Assembly (NCBI RefSeq): GCF_014831675.1
Contig: NZ_VJXY01000015.1
Coordinates: forward strand, 100,752-164,751
Direction: 5' to 3'
Length of the DNA: 64,000 nucleotides
From: Komarekiella delphini-convector SJRDD-AB1
GTDB lineage: Bacteria > Cyanobacteriota > Cyanobacteriia > Cyanobacteriales > Nostocaceae
A program made the position numbers and the translations under genes. Position 1 is the first letter of the stretch. Each line of letters opens with the position of its first letter. The notes under the pieces are model-generated. The model was not told the origin of the DNA and did not search any database. It saw nothing but the letters and a program-made list of their open reading frames with translations. This document shows, one piece after another, positions 8,439 to 18,043 of the stretch.

Positions 8439-11400
8439 TTAAATTGATTCTGTTCTCTTAGGTTCCTGTTGCTGGGGCGGTGTAATTTTTTGTTGTCCAA
8501 AACCGTCAAATAATTCGTTGAGTTTAACCGTTAAACCTAAATAGAAGCCACCTGCGGAACGTGTCCCGGAAAAATCTCGGTCATCAACTTGACCAAAAAC
8601 ATATCCAGTAGAAAGGCGCAAGTTAGGAGTAAGATAGTAGCCTGTTTCTATAACAAAGCCTGTTTCAGTGTAGTTATCTTGACCAATCCAGCGAGCTTCA
8701 CCCACTAAATCCATGCTGTATCCTAAGCGATATGTAGCTCGGATTTGCGCTAGATTTACCATACTAGTGCCAGCTAAATCACTGGCTATGTAAGAAGTGC
8801 TGTTACGCAGAGCATACTTGCCATAAAATTCCCATTGCCAATTGGGTGCATAGATAGCTTCTAAAGCAAAGGTATGGTCTTCAGAACCCGTACCAGTACC
8901 TAAAAGAATGGTGTCAGGAATCACAGCCGGATTTTGGCGATATTCATACCGCAACAAAGCATTAAACTGATCGTTGTTGGGGTCGCGGTAGGCTAAACCC
9001 ACCTTTAGGTTAACTGTATCTGCCAGTAGCCCCGTCAGCTTTTGATTGGAAGAGTTGGCTTGTTGATAGCGCACTAAGGCTGTGAGAGCCGGAGAAATCT
9101 TACCCGTAGCAGCAGCAGAAATAACAGTGTTGGAACCACCAGACGAGGTACGATGCTCGTAACGAGCGCTGGCTTGAAACTGTGGATTATCACTGTATTC
9201 TAGTCCGACGCTGTAGCTATCGCCTCCATTAAATGCGATCGCCGATGCTGCTTGACCAAATGCGTAAGGTTGAGCAAATTGCTGACCCGTCGCAGTCCGT
9301 CCGAAGAAGCTGCCAAATACGTGTTCATAAGCTAGGTTCAACCGCAATCCAGGAGCAATAGACCAACGGTTATTCAGACCAATTGCCCCTTGGGTAGTCA
9401 TTTCATTCGCACCACCCAAAATAGAATAACGACCAGTCAAGGTAGTATCTGAACCAAGTTTGTGTTCGCCGTTGACACTTAAACTGGTGATAGAATTACC
9501 CGAAAATTGACCACGAGTGTAAAACTGTTGAGCAAGACTAACACTGACACCAGGAATTACCGCCCAATTTAACCCCAAAACTGTACGGTCTGGATAAACA
9601 CTATCAGCATCAGAAGATAAGGTGAGTTCATTTTGCGCTTGAAAAGTCAGATTCTTGACGATGGGAACTGTAAAGCGCGAACGCAACTGATCAGAATTAC
9701 TATTTAGAGCATTGCTAGAGATGCGGTCTTCCCGATGACGATGAATCCAATCCACATCAACGGTGGCGCTACCTAAGCGTTGTTGAATACCGGCGGTAAT
9801 TGTTGTTAAGGAATTATCAACTTTACTACCAGGGATTGCCTCAGAACGTGGTGCAAACAGTTCTTCAAAAGTATCTAGCGGTTGAGGTGCAATACCGAAA
9901 TTATCTTCGTGGTCATATTGCACTCTGACGTTAGTGCTTGAGGTCAATTTTCCTGTTACCTGCGCTCCATAGCGAGTTTGTCCTGGTACAAAGCTGATAG
10001 TGGCATTATTGGCAAAGCCTGTATCAGCAAAGCGATAATAGGCACGACCTTGAATACCATTAGCAATCTGTCCCTCAGCTTCTAAACGGTAGGCGTCACC
10101 GCTGACCTTTCCCATGAATTCAGAATCATTAGTAGAGTGGGCATATTCTGCGATTAACTTGCCCTTGTCACCTAAAGCGATGAGTGCATCTGCGCCATAG
10201 AGTTGAAAATCACGCACCCCCTGATTCTCTTGGATATAAGTTGCTCCTAACCAACTTTCTGAGTTGAGGTTACGAGAGAGGTTATATTGCAAGCGACCAG
10301 CATAGATATTGCTATCAGAGTCTTGGCTGTCATATTGGTAGCTAACAACCAGCCGACGTACTAGTACTTGTCCAGTCTGATCAATATCGGTGCGAAGCAG
10401 GGGTTCACGGAATAATAAAGTACCGCGATCGTAATCTATCTCGTAGTCTGGCCCTCGGTTCAGCTGTTTGCGTTCTAGTACAGTACCGGGACGATTGAGT
10501 TCTTCTAACTCGATAAAGACATTTTCGCTGCCTGGTTGTAGTAGTCTGCGAGACAGGAAGTAATAACCACTAGTGCCATCAGGAGCAATAGTATCTCGTT
10601 GAAATCCTTCTAAGTGATTGCCATAAAAACCTGTAATTTGTAGGTTTCCCAGGTTGTAATTAGCTTTAAAGCCGTGGAGTTGGCGAGTGATAGAAGTAAA
10701 TTGCTGTGATAGACGAGCAAATTCTTCAGTATTGTAGTCACCCCACATGGCGTAATCAGGAGCAGATCCGGGGATACGAGTTGAACGCTCAATACGCAGA
10801 AATACGCTGTCAATCGAAGGAGCTAAAACATCAACTTTGGAGCTATCGCCATAGACAGGATAGTTTTGCTCGCTAAATTGGTAAGTTCTAAATAGGCGAT
10901 TATCACAGTTGCAATCTTCGTTGAGACTACGAGAACTATTGTATGCACCCGTAAACAGCCACTCACCGATCGCACCAGTCGCAAATACTGCTGAGTGAAA
11001 ATCCAATTGCGTTCTATTGTCTTTGTCAGGACGTAGGAAATCACGAAAACTTCCATAATAATTAGTCCCTCTAGCACCCAAACGTAAATCCACTACCCCT
11101 GTCACCAAGCTAGGACGCAGTGCTGTTTCAAATTGCAGTTGAGTGAAAGCTTCTAAGTCATTAGCGATTGCCCGAATTCGGACAATTTGCGCCTTGAGAT
11201 GCGATCGCAAAGTAGCCGCGAATTGTCCTGCTTTTGCCTCTACCTGAAATCCGGGTTGATCGGGTTTTAAGTCCGCTCCTATCAACTCTCCAGCCGAAGG
11301 GATCAAGGTGACAACAGCATCTCGATTAGAGCGATTACCACTTGCATCCACAAGTTGACCCCGAATTGTAGCCGTGGAACGTCCATCAGCTGGGATGCGG

Positions 11401-12350
11401 GACTCAACCGTTTCTACTGTTAGTTGCTGTGGCGCTCCTCGTACCGCTATCCGCACTGTCACAGGGAGTTCTGTTCTTCCCACTACTTGTGCAGAGATAG
11501 TGTTATCACCTTCTTGTAGTGAGACACCGTACCATGTCTGCGTTACCAAGTTAGTACTAGCGTCGTTCTGTGTCCGTCCCACCAAAGAAGGGTCTACCAA
11601 CTCGCCATTCACTCGCAATTCCACCTGACTGCCAACGGGAAATTGCACAATCACTGTGGTAGCTGCTACATCTACAACACTGTCAACCGTGGGCGTTAGG
11701 ATTTTTACCGTTGTTGAGTTTGGAGAAGGGGGAATTTTTTCTTTGTCCTCAGCTGCTACTGTAATTTCTTTTAAGCCTTTAGGCAATTGGGTATTATTTG
11801 CTGGTTGAAATGGTTGTATTTCTCTTGGGATTTTTTGCTTATTTTTGGCTCTTGCTGCAATTTCCCTTAAGCCTTTGGGCAGTTGGATATTATTTGCTGG
11901 TTGAAATGGTTGTATTTCGGTATTAGTTGGCTTAACATTTAGAGTTATAGTTTGGCTGGATATGTTGTATTCCTTAGATAATTCTTGGTTTTCGATACCA
12001 CTTTCAACTGGTAAAGATGTTGTCGAAAAAAGGTTTTCGCTAGTTTGTATTTGCATGTCCTCAATGGCTTCGGCTTTGACTATGGTGGGATACAAAACGA
12101 GGCTGATAGCTCCTATAAAAAACCACATCCACAACGACGAGGATGATTTCTGGACATAGGAAGCACAGAGAAGATTCCCCTCTACGCTGTGCACCTCGTC
12201 GCTCCTCTGCCTCTTTTGAATGCCCAATGCCTTATGTCTTATGCCCCAAGCAGCTGGGCGGCTTGATAACAAAGCCACAAACAAGGTTTTCCCCCCGCTT
12301 TCCATGAACCTCAATTTGAAAATAGTTGTATGGTGCAGTCTCGGTTTCAT
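8439..12350 (-). CDS. Giant predicted outer-membrane beta-barrel protein with N-terminal Ig-like domains
   Basis: 1303 residues. The start ATG overlaps the stop of the preceding gene (ATGA, 12347-12350), implying translational coupling. The hydrophobic signal core (MWFFIGAISLVLYPTIVKAEA) only begins at residue 75, after a stretch that reads like translated intergenic repeat. An alternative start is ATG 12128. After the signal come two near-identical tandem units opening EIQPFQPANN (about residues 142-200), a Ser/Thr/Val-rich Ig-like segment, a Big-1/invasin-like segment (SRIPADGRSTATIRGQL) and, from about 410 to the end, long alternating beta strands with many aromatic and Gly residues and a closing strand GGFYLGLTVKLNELF. 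This resembles usher- or TonB-receptor-sized barrels, but I recognise no named family. I infer an outer-membrane anchor or exporter for the co-transcribed DUF11 proteins. Confidence 0.75.
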   Translation of the reverse strand: MKPRLHHTTIFKLRFMESGGKTLFVALLSSRPAAWGIRHKALGIQKRQRSDEVHSVEGNLLCASYVQKSSSSLWMWFFIGAISLVLYPTIVKAEAIEDMQIQTSENLFSTTSLPVESGIENQELSKEYNISSQTITLNVKPTNTEIQPFQPANNIQLPKGLREIAARAKNKQKIPREIQPFQPANNTQLPKGLKEITVAAEDKEKIPPSPNSTTVKILTPTVDSVVDVAATTVIVQFPVGSQVELRVNGELVDPSLVGRTQNDASTNLVTQTWYGVSLQEGDNTISAQVVGRTELPVTVRIAVRGAPQQLTVETVESRIPADGRSTATIRGQLVDASGNRSNRDAVVTLIPSAGELIGADLKPDQPGFQVEAKAGQFAATLRSHLKAQIVRIRAIANDLEAFTQLQFETALRPSLVTGVVDLRLGARGTNYYGSFRDFLRPDKDNRTQLDFHSAVFATGAIGEWLFTGAYNSSRSLNEDCNCDNRLFRTYQFSEQNYPVYGDSSKVDVLAPSIDSVFLRIERSTRIPGSAPDYAMWGDYNTEEFARLSQQFTSITRQLHGFKANYNLGNLQITGFYGNHLEGFQRDTIAPDGTSGYYFLSRRLLQPGSENVFIELEELNRPGTVLERKQLNRGPDYEIDYDRGTLLFREPLLRTDIDQTGQVLVRRLVVSYQYDSQDSDSNIYAGRLQYNLSRNLNSESWLGATYIQENQGVRDFQLYGADALIALGDKGKLIAEYAHSTNDSEFMGKVSGDAYRLEAEGQIANGIQGRAYYRFADTGFANNATISFVPGQTRYGAQVTGKLTSSTNVRVQYDHEDNFGIAPQPLDTFEELFAPRSEAIPGSKVDNSLTTITAGIQQRLGSATVDVDWIHRHREDRISSNALNSNSDQLRSRFTVPIVKNLTFQAQNELTLSSDADSVYPDRTVLGLNWAVIPGVSVSLAQQFYTRGQFSGNSITSLSVNGEHKLGSDTTLTGRYSILGGANEMTTQGAIGLNNRWSIAPGLRLNLAYEHVFGSFFGRTATGQQFAQPYAFGQAASAIAFNGGDSYSVGLEYSDNPQFQASARYEHRTSSGGSNTVISAAATGKISPALTALVRYQQANSSNQKLTGLLADTVNLKVGLAYRDPNNDQFNALLRYEYRQNPAVIPDTILLGTGTGSEDHTFALEAIYAPNWQWEFYGKYALRNSTSYIASDLAGTSMVNLAQIRATYRLGYSMDLVGEARWIGQDNYTETGFVIETGYYLTPNLRLSTGYVFGQVDDRDFSGTRSAGGFYLGLTVKLNELFDGFGQQKITPPQQQEPKRTESI

Positions 12351-13897
12351 TTCTTGACTTGCTCCTGGAAGGTGGGAGTAACTGCGAAGTTCATGCGTAC
12401 CAAACCCCCAGGCTCTAAGCGCACCAAGCGAGATTGGCTATTGCGTTCCCGAAATTTCCGGTTTGGCGCTAGGGTATAACCGGAGATACTGCCGAGGTCT
12501 AGTACACCCGTGTGGCTTCCAGGCAAGACATTAGCTAAGGAGAACAAACCGTTAGGATCTGTGGTGATGCGGTTGCCATCCTCTAGAAAAATCACTGCAT
12601 TGGGTATCCCTGGTTCACCAGGTTGTTGTTCACCGTCAAAGTTTTTATCAACAAATACGCGGCCAATGATTGTCCCGCAATCTGAGACAATCCCCGGTCG
12701 AATTTTCAACTGGTGCGTTACTGGGCCATCTTTGGTACTAAAACCGTTATCAGCACGTTGTGCATTGACGATCGCACTGTTGCGACCATTACCACGTAAG
12801 GAATCACTGGTTAGTTGAGCTGCATAGGCAATATTTAGGACTTTCTCTCTGGGAATTAGTACCTCTGTGCGGAAGGTAACAGTGTTGCCGTTACGTTCTG
12901 AGGTGATGGTAACTGGTTTGCCATCAAGTTCTCCTCGCACAGATTTAGGCGAGAAGTTAAATCCTAAAGGTAAGTTGTCGGTGACAACCACATTATTCAA
13001 ATCAGTATCAGCCAGATTTTTCACCGACAGACGATAAATTACCGTATCTCCAGGTTCAGCAGTAGCGCGATCGCCTGTTTTGATCACCTGTACCTGATTT
13101 GCTTGACACATATTTGTGGTAAGTTCAAATGCTAATAAGTCCAGTCCCACTACTTCTGCATTCGGAACAAAGACAACTGTGCCCTCTATTTTGGTGTCGC
13201 CTGTAAGACTGATTGGTTGACCGTCCAGGGAGGTGGCAAGATACCGAATCACACTGTTATTAACACTGCCAGTACTACCAACAATTTGAATTTTGAGCCG
13301 CCGCTGCTTGTAGATTGAATTTGATGGTGGATTAACTACAAAAATGTAGGTTTTACCTGCATCTGTCTGACCTTTACTAGGATCGAGTAGAAAATTATAG
13401 ATGCCTGCGGGATTATTTGTAATGAAGTAAGGGTTACTATTCTCAGTGTTCGGTGCTTTTCCACCAGGAATATTGTTGTTAGAAATATCGGGTAACTCTG
13501 TCCGAGTCAAAGAAGCCAATTTTCCTAATTCTGTCTCTGTTGGGTCGCCTACATTCAGTTCGTATAAACCGACTGAAAAACCTTTATAGTCAGGTATTAG
13601 TGCGCCAGCGCAACCTAAAATCCGCCCTATTGGGTCAATTAATGGATTAGGACTCAGGTTTATCTGACTAGAAAATCCTTGATAATTATAATTACTGGTA
13701 GAATCTGTATAAGTATAAGTAGCTTGATTTATTAATTGGATTACAGACTGAAGACCAACCTGATTATTAGTTTGTTGCGCTATTGCTGGTATAGGTACGG
13801 TAGTTTGCAAAACGCTTCCTAAAAGAATAGTTGCTGTTAACCGTCGGTAACAGCCCCTACTAGAACTAGTTTGCTTTTTTTTGTTAGGAAGAATCAC
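12347..13897 (-). CDS. Secreted DUF11 plus SdrD B-like domain protein
   Basis: 516 residues, GTG start at 13897 with AGGAG nine bases upstream. Signal peptide to about residue 40 (ends AIAQQ). Residues about 270-390 form a DUF11 module (TAEPGDTVIYRLSVKNLADTDL, then NVVVTDNLPLGFNF). Residues about 405-480 match the SdrD B-like/CNA-B fold (GTIIGRVFVDKNFDGEQQ, then TDPNGLFSLANVLPG), a Ca2+-binding adhesin stalk fold in other bacteria. The stop overlaps the start of the giant barrel gene by 4 bp, so the two proteins are probably made in a fixed ratio. Function unknown; extracellular structural role inferred. Confidence 0.82.
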   Translation of the reverse strand: MILPNKKKQTSSSRGCYRRLTATILLGSVLQTTVPIPAIAQQTNNQVGLQSVIQLINQATYTYTDSTSNYNYQGFSSQINLSPNPLIDPIGRILGCAGALIPDYKGFSVGLYELNVGDPTETELGKLASLTRTELPDISNNNIPGGKAPNTENSNPYFITNNPAGIYNFLLDPSKGQTDAGKTYIFVVNPPSNSIYKQRRLKIQIVGSTGSVNNSVIRYLATSLDGQPISLTGDTKIEGTVVFVPNAEVVGLDLLAFELTTNMCQANQVQVIKTGDRATAEPGDTVIYRLSVKNLADTDLNNVVVTDNLPLGFNFSPKSVRGELDGKPVTITSERNGNTVTFRTEVLIPREKVLNIAYAAQLTSDSLRGNGRNSAIVNAQRADNGFSTKDGPVTHQLKIRPGIVSDCGTIIGRVFVDKNFDGEQQPGEPGIPNAVIFLEDGNRITTDPNGLFSLANVLPGSHTGVLDLGSISGYTLAPNRKFRERNSQSRLVRLEPGGLVRMNFAVTPTFQEQVKK

Positions 13898-13971
13898 TTA
13901 ACATATCTCCTCTGGGTCGCTACATTTTCTGTTCATCAAGGCACTTGCGGTGGTCAGATCCCCGACTTCTC

Positions 13972-14004
13972 AGATCCCCGACTTCTTAAAGAAGTCGGGG
14001 ATCT
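13972..14004. repeat. Perfect 16-1-16 hairpin between two operon genes
   Basis: Arms AGATCCCCGACTTCTT and AAGAAGTCGGGGATCT surround a single base. A truncated extra copy of the left arm precedes it (13955-13970). There is no U-run on the minus-strand side, so it is more likely an RNA processing or stabilising hairpin, or a dispersed repeat, than a terminator. A degenerate relative occurs near 43056-43092. Confidence 0.8.
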
Positions 14005-14013
14005 AATAGCCCA

Positions 14014-14577
14014 TCAGCGCACCTGGGTTTGATAAGTTGCTTTGACTGTCGTCTTTGCTGCCACTGATGGAACGAGTAAACGAATGTGGGTGTAAATACT
14101 CGCTGGTGCTGGTTTCGTTTCCACTTTGCCGTTGGGGAGAGTGACTTTAATGGTGGGATTTTCCACAAAACTGCGTCCGCCATCAATGCTGTAGGTAATT
14201 TTGGCATTGTTGGTAATATTGGCAGACTTCAACACGTACAGCATTCCTTGAGGAATGGGTTGATTGAGAGTTAAGTTTTTAACTTGGCGATCGCTTTTAT
14301 TTTCACCAATCAAGGTATAACGCAATACATCTCCTGGCTGCACTACGGCTTGACCTGACAGTGATTGCCAACTGACCTTTTGCTGACCCTGCTGATCCTT
14401 CGCCACTACTTGCTTTTGAGCCTCTAAACGCAACTGCAATTGTGGCTGAATTTTGAGATTCTGAGCAATGGCACTTCCAGATTGCCAGAAAGAAGCCGCC
14501 CCCGGTATTTGACTAACAAATGGAACTGTTGTGATCAGCGCGAACGCACCTATACCTGCAATGGAAACACGGTTCAT
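14014..14577 (-). CDS. Small secreted DUF11-like protein of the surface operon
   Basis: 187 residues with a signal peptide to about residue 38 (ends GSAIAQN). The single folded module contains SGQAVVQPGDVLRYTLIGENKSDRQ and LTLNQPIPQGMLYVLKSA, matching the start and middle of DUF11 repeats (TxxGDxVxYxIxxxN, then DxLPxGxxYV), and SIDGGRSFVENPTI, which recurs as STDGGTTWINVSP in the neighbouring 848-residue protein. GAGG precedes ATG 14577 at a suitable distance. It is the second gene of the operon, 57 bp after the first. Probably a minor component of the same surface structure; no enzymatic motif is visible. Confidence 0.8.
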   Translation of the reverse strand: MNRVSIAGIGAFALITTVPFVSQIPGAASFWQSGSAIAQNLKIQPQLQLRLEAQKQVVAKDQQGQQKVSWQSLSGQAVVQPGDVLRYTLIGENKSDRQVKNLTLNQPIPQGMLYVLKSANITNNAKITYSIDGGRSFVENPTIKVTLPNGKVETKPAPASIYTHIRLLVPSVAAKTTVKATYQTQVR

Positions 14578-14634
14578 ATTAATAGCCTCAAAAAATTTCC
14601 AAAATGCTGATTGCTTGTTAAGAAGTGAAACTAT

Positions 14635-17181
14635 CTAATTCACCTTGCGTCTGAAGGTAAATGTTCTTTGAATACCTGGTGCGATCGCGCCAGTAACGGT
14701 ATTCACATATTTGGTGACATCAGTGTTTACCGTAGTTCCGGTCTGGTCAATGCCAGAGGTGCTAGCTGGATTACCACTGTAGAATTGGATGGTTGCAGCC
14801 CCAGAATCTTGAGCTGAGCCAACAATATTACTGGTATCAATTTGAGTGTTGTTATCGTTATCTAGCGCCCAATTATTGGGAGATTGCGTACCATCTTCAG
14901 TAATCACAAGCTTGTCAGCATTCAAAATCACATTACCTGTTCCAGCTTGAGCATTAGAAATATTTGTGTACTGAATTTGATACTCAATAATGTTTCCTGG
15001 TGCAGGTTTTTTCAGAGTGGTACTGAAAGTACCATCATTCCCCTGGACTACTGGCCCAATTCCTTGTAAGACTCGTGATACTTTTAACAGTTTCAGGAAG
15101 CCAGTGTATACGCGATCAATAGTGATGTTTTGACTATCAGGTACGTTATCGTTATTGGTATCAATGGAGCTAACCATATAAACTGGGAAGCCAAATTCTT
15201 GATCGCCCGTGTAGTCGGGGATAGTATCGGTTGACAGGGACGTGTTACTTGGTAAATCAACTTCTACACCGTAGTTGATGGTTGCACCTGCGGCAACGTT
15301 GGAAATCACAATAGGTGTACCGATGGTTGTAAAGGTTCCTGTTGCTTGATTGTAGGTATAGACAGCAGACTGACTATTATAAGTAACTGTCACCTTAGTC
15401 CCATCAGGCAAATCTTTAGGATTCGCTATTGGTGGTACTATTGGTGCGATCGTGATATTACCGGGGCTAGTTCCATTATTTTTAACTGTGTTTGTGAAGC
15501 CAACAGACTGCGGGTCAAGTTTAGTACCAGGTGCAGTACCAGTCGGAACGAGCGAAGATTTGTTAGTGAAATCATCGTTGGTTTGACCCGATGGCCCAGT
15601 AGCATCTGGTGCACCCTGCGGCCCGTTGAGGATAGCTGAGGCTACGGGTGTTTGTAGTGTAAAGATGTTTGCTTCACCGCCTATTGTGCCATCACCGCTA
15701 TTGTTATTGCTGATGTCAACTCCTGTTTCTGGAGTTGTTGGGGTATTAATAAAACCGTCATCAACACTAGTAGGTGGTAGAGTATCGGGAATACCATCAC
15801 CAGGCTGACCAACAGCAACAGGAGTATCTGTACCCGCAGGAGGTGTCATGTTGCCTAGAGGCCCGTCGTAATTGCTGGGATTTTGATCACCTGATTCGTC
15901 GTATACTGGGAAATTATTGGTAGGAGTTTGACCAAATAATTGGGCAATGTTGGCCACAGTCAATGGTGAAGTTGCAGTTGATTCAACGGCTAGCTGAATC
16001 GAGAAGCCATTTACTGTTGTACCAGGAGCGATAGAAGTAATAGTCGATGGATTATTGATAAAACCAACGCGAGTAACTGAGGCCAAAGAGGGTGCTGTCG
16101 TAGTCCAACTAGCTGTATTAGCATCAGTTGTAACTGGGCTAGTGGTATAAACAGTTTGCCAACCAGGAGGTGCAGTTGGTGCTACTGCCAAATCTGTACC
16201 CGTAGGAATTGCATCAGAAACCAAAATATAGTTGCCAGCAACACCATTCACATTGATGCTTGTACCCGTCAAAGCTGCTGGTGTAATTCCCTGTCCTGTG
16301 GGATCGTTGGACTCAACTCGCAAACTCAAATCGTAAGTCAGCTTATCATCTGTAATTGCGGTCGTGCCAGCATTATTATAGCCACTGCGAATTTTGAGAA
16401 TGGTTGCTAAAGCGTAGGTCTTGAGCGTTGAACCCACCTTAATTTGCCCAGTGGCGCTAGCTTCCCGTGTCCCGTTGACTGGTGCGCCAGCTACCTCACT
16501 AGGGCTACCATCGGGGTTATCTACCGTGAATACGTCACCCCCATCAGGACTCCGCAGTTGGTTTTGAGCATCACCAGGGGTATTACCAAGAGTGACAGTA
16601 ATTACGTCGTTGGGGTTAGCACCATTCTGTACAGTAATTGGCACACGCACCAACACAGTACCACCAACCGGAACCGAAGGTGTATCCACACCACCTGGAG
16701 ATACGTTTATCCAAGTTGTGCCGCCGTCAGTGCTATATTGCAGGTTATTAGCCGTACCACCATTTGGTAATGTGCCGGAAACTATACCTGGCCCAGTTGT
16801 TGTGGCTTGGTTAGGAATGTGAAATCGGGTTGGGTCATTACCAACGTTCGTCAGAGTGTAGGTATAGATTAGTAAATCGCCAACCTGAACTGTCGTATTA
16901 GTAGGGCTAGAAGTGGCATCTGTGACACCAGCAGCCGTCACGGTAATACCAGCAACTTCTGCTACAGTCACAGTTACCGTGTTAGAAGTCGCATTTATGG
17001 TTGTTCCTGGATTATTAGGATCTTCATAGGTTGCAGTTGCGGTGTTACTAATGGATTGACCCGCAGTAGTTCCGTCAGCTAATACAGGAGCAATAAATTG
17101 AAAAAAGCTACCAGTTAATAATGCTGTTATTGCTAAAAATTGATAGTGCTGATTATAAACACATTTATTGCGTTTTGTCAT
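14635..17181 (-). CDS. Large secreted DUF11-like surface protein (first gene of the operon)
   Basis: 848 residues with a signal peptide to about residue 36 (ends APVLADGT). It is almost entirely Thr/Asn/Gly/Pro/Val, with repeated beta-sandwich modules: VQVGDLLIYTYTLTNVGNDP near 98-117, a YSTDGGTTW motif near 147-155, and GNIIEYQIQYTNISNAQAGTG near 725-745. The C-terminus ends TRTFTFRRKVN-like (IQRTFTFRRKVN), as the fifth gene ends YGFIRFRAKVK. This shared basic end (FR-x-K-V) in two operon members may be a sorting or anchoring signature. Preceded by an 860 bp gap, so it most likely follows the operon promoter. Function unknown. Confidence 0.8.
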   Translation of the reverse strand: MTKRNKCVYNQHYQFLAITALLTGSFFQFIAPVLADGTTAGQSISNTATATYEDPNNPGTTINATSNTVTVTVAEVAGITVTAAGVTDATSSPTNTTVQVGDLLIYTYTLTNVGNDPTRFHIPNQATTTGPGIVSGTLPNGGTANNLQYSTDGGTTWINVSPGGVDTPSVPVGGTVLVRVPITVQNGANPNDVITVTLGNTPGDAQNQLRSPDGGDVFTVDNPDGSPSEVAGAPVNGTREASATGQIKVGSTLKTYALATILKIRSGYNNAGTTAITDDKLTYDLSLRVESNDPTGQGITPAALTGTSINVNGVAGNYILVSDAIPTGTDLAVAPTAPPGWQTVYTTSPVTTDANTASWTTTAPSLASVTRVGFINNPSTITSIAPGTTVNGFSIQLAVESTATSPLTVANIAQLFGQTPTNNFPVYDESGDQNPSNYDGPLGNMTPPAGTDTPVAVGQPGDGIPDTLPPTSVDDGFINTPTTPETGVDISNNNSGDGTIGGEANIFTLQTPVASAILNGPQGAPDATGPSGQTNDDFTNKSSLVPTGTAPGTKLDPQSVGFTNTVKNNGTSPGNITIAPIVPPIANPKDLPDGTKVTVTYNSQSAVYTYNQATGTFTTIGTPIVISNVAAGATINYGVEVDLPSNTSLSTDTIPDYTGDQEFGFPVYMVSSIDTNNDNVPDSQNITIDRVYTGFLKLLKVSRVLQGIGPVVQGNDGTFSTTLKKPAPGNIIEYQIQYTNISNAQAGTGNVILNADKLVITEDGTQSPNNWALDNDNNTQIDTSNIVGSAQDSGAATIQFYSGNPASTSGIDQTGTTVNTDVTKYVNTVTGAIAPGIQRTFTFRRKVN

Positions 17182-17950
17182 ATTAATTCATTGAGTAGAC
17201 TTGTATCCTGGGTTTTTAGACAGCAGAAAATTTGGCAGTTCCCTAAAGAATTACCAGTGATATCAGCCCAAAACTTTAGTGTTTCGGGAACGCATATTTA
17301 ATGAGTTAAATTATTTAATTTACTCAAGAAATATACTGAGGTGGCGTGCATAAATTAATTGCTCTTTTATTCGTGCTATTCCTTGTTTATCAAGGCTTGT
17401 AGCTATGAATATGGGCAAATTATTCTTACGTACTGCCTAATTACTTATGTGACTAAGAATGTAACTTTCGCTGCAAAAAAAGTCTTCCGTATAAATAAGT
17501 AACTTCTCTATGAGCTAATCCGTATATCTTAAGTATGAAATTCAACTTTTATCTTGAAGGATATATACCAAATTTAGTAATTGATTCTGATGGGAAAATT
17601 ACTAAAACTCATATATGGAAATGCTTTTAGGGATTCGCTATTAGATATCGAAACTAGCCTAAAAAATTATTTAAATCAAAGATAAAGAGAAAGCAGTAAG
17701 TAAGCTAAATCATTAATAAAGTGATATTAATTCAAAAAATGCAAATTCATCATATTTACAATGTAATTTTACCGTAGTAGTTAACAGTATTAAGACCTAG
17801 AGACTTGAACTACTTTTTTAATTTGGACAGAGAATAGTTTAGGCAAAAACACTGGCTATAGGGTTGCTCATATCAAAATTTTATAGAAATCATTATTTTT
17901 GAGACTGTGGCGCTTTGGATTTAACTGTCGGCAAAAAAACCGATTATTTC
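17182..17950. other. Long AT-rich upstream region of the surface operon
   Basis: About 770 bp without an ORF that has a ribosome-binding site, RNA gene or repeat I can recognise. It should contain the minus-strand promoter of the DUF11 operon and possibly a long leader. Its length is unusual compared with other gaps here that are not filled by repeats. Confidence 0.5.
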
Positions 17951-17979
17951 GTAGAGACGTTGCATTGCAACATCTCTAC
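17951..17979. repeat. Dispersed 14-1-14 palindrome, copy 2
   Basis: Arms GTAGAGACGTTGCA and TGCAACATCTCTAC differ from perfect symmetry at one pair. On minus-strand RNA, the strand of the upstream deoxyhypusine-synthase-like gene, that pair would be a tolerated G-U. It lies 64 bp downstream of that gene's stop codon. Confidence 0.8.
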
Positions 17980-18043
17980 AGTCAACGAAAATTGGTCGTT
18001 TTATCGAAAAAAATCGGGTTTTTGCAATTACTGAATCGATGCT

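Noticed and set aside
13972-14004. Operon terminator between the second and third DUF11 genes
   Set aside because: No U-run follows on the minus strand and the sequence recurs elsewhere in degenerate form, so it is more likely a dispersed hairpin.
15346-15639. Plus-strand open frames across the DUF11 genes and TpsA (many of 60-120 codons)
   Set aside because: They are antisense shadows of long genes with low-complexity Thr/Asn/Gly codons; no ribosome-binding sites or family features.
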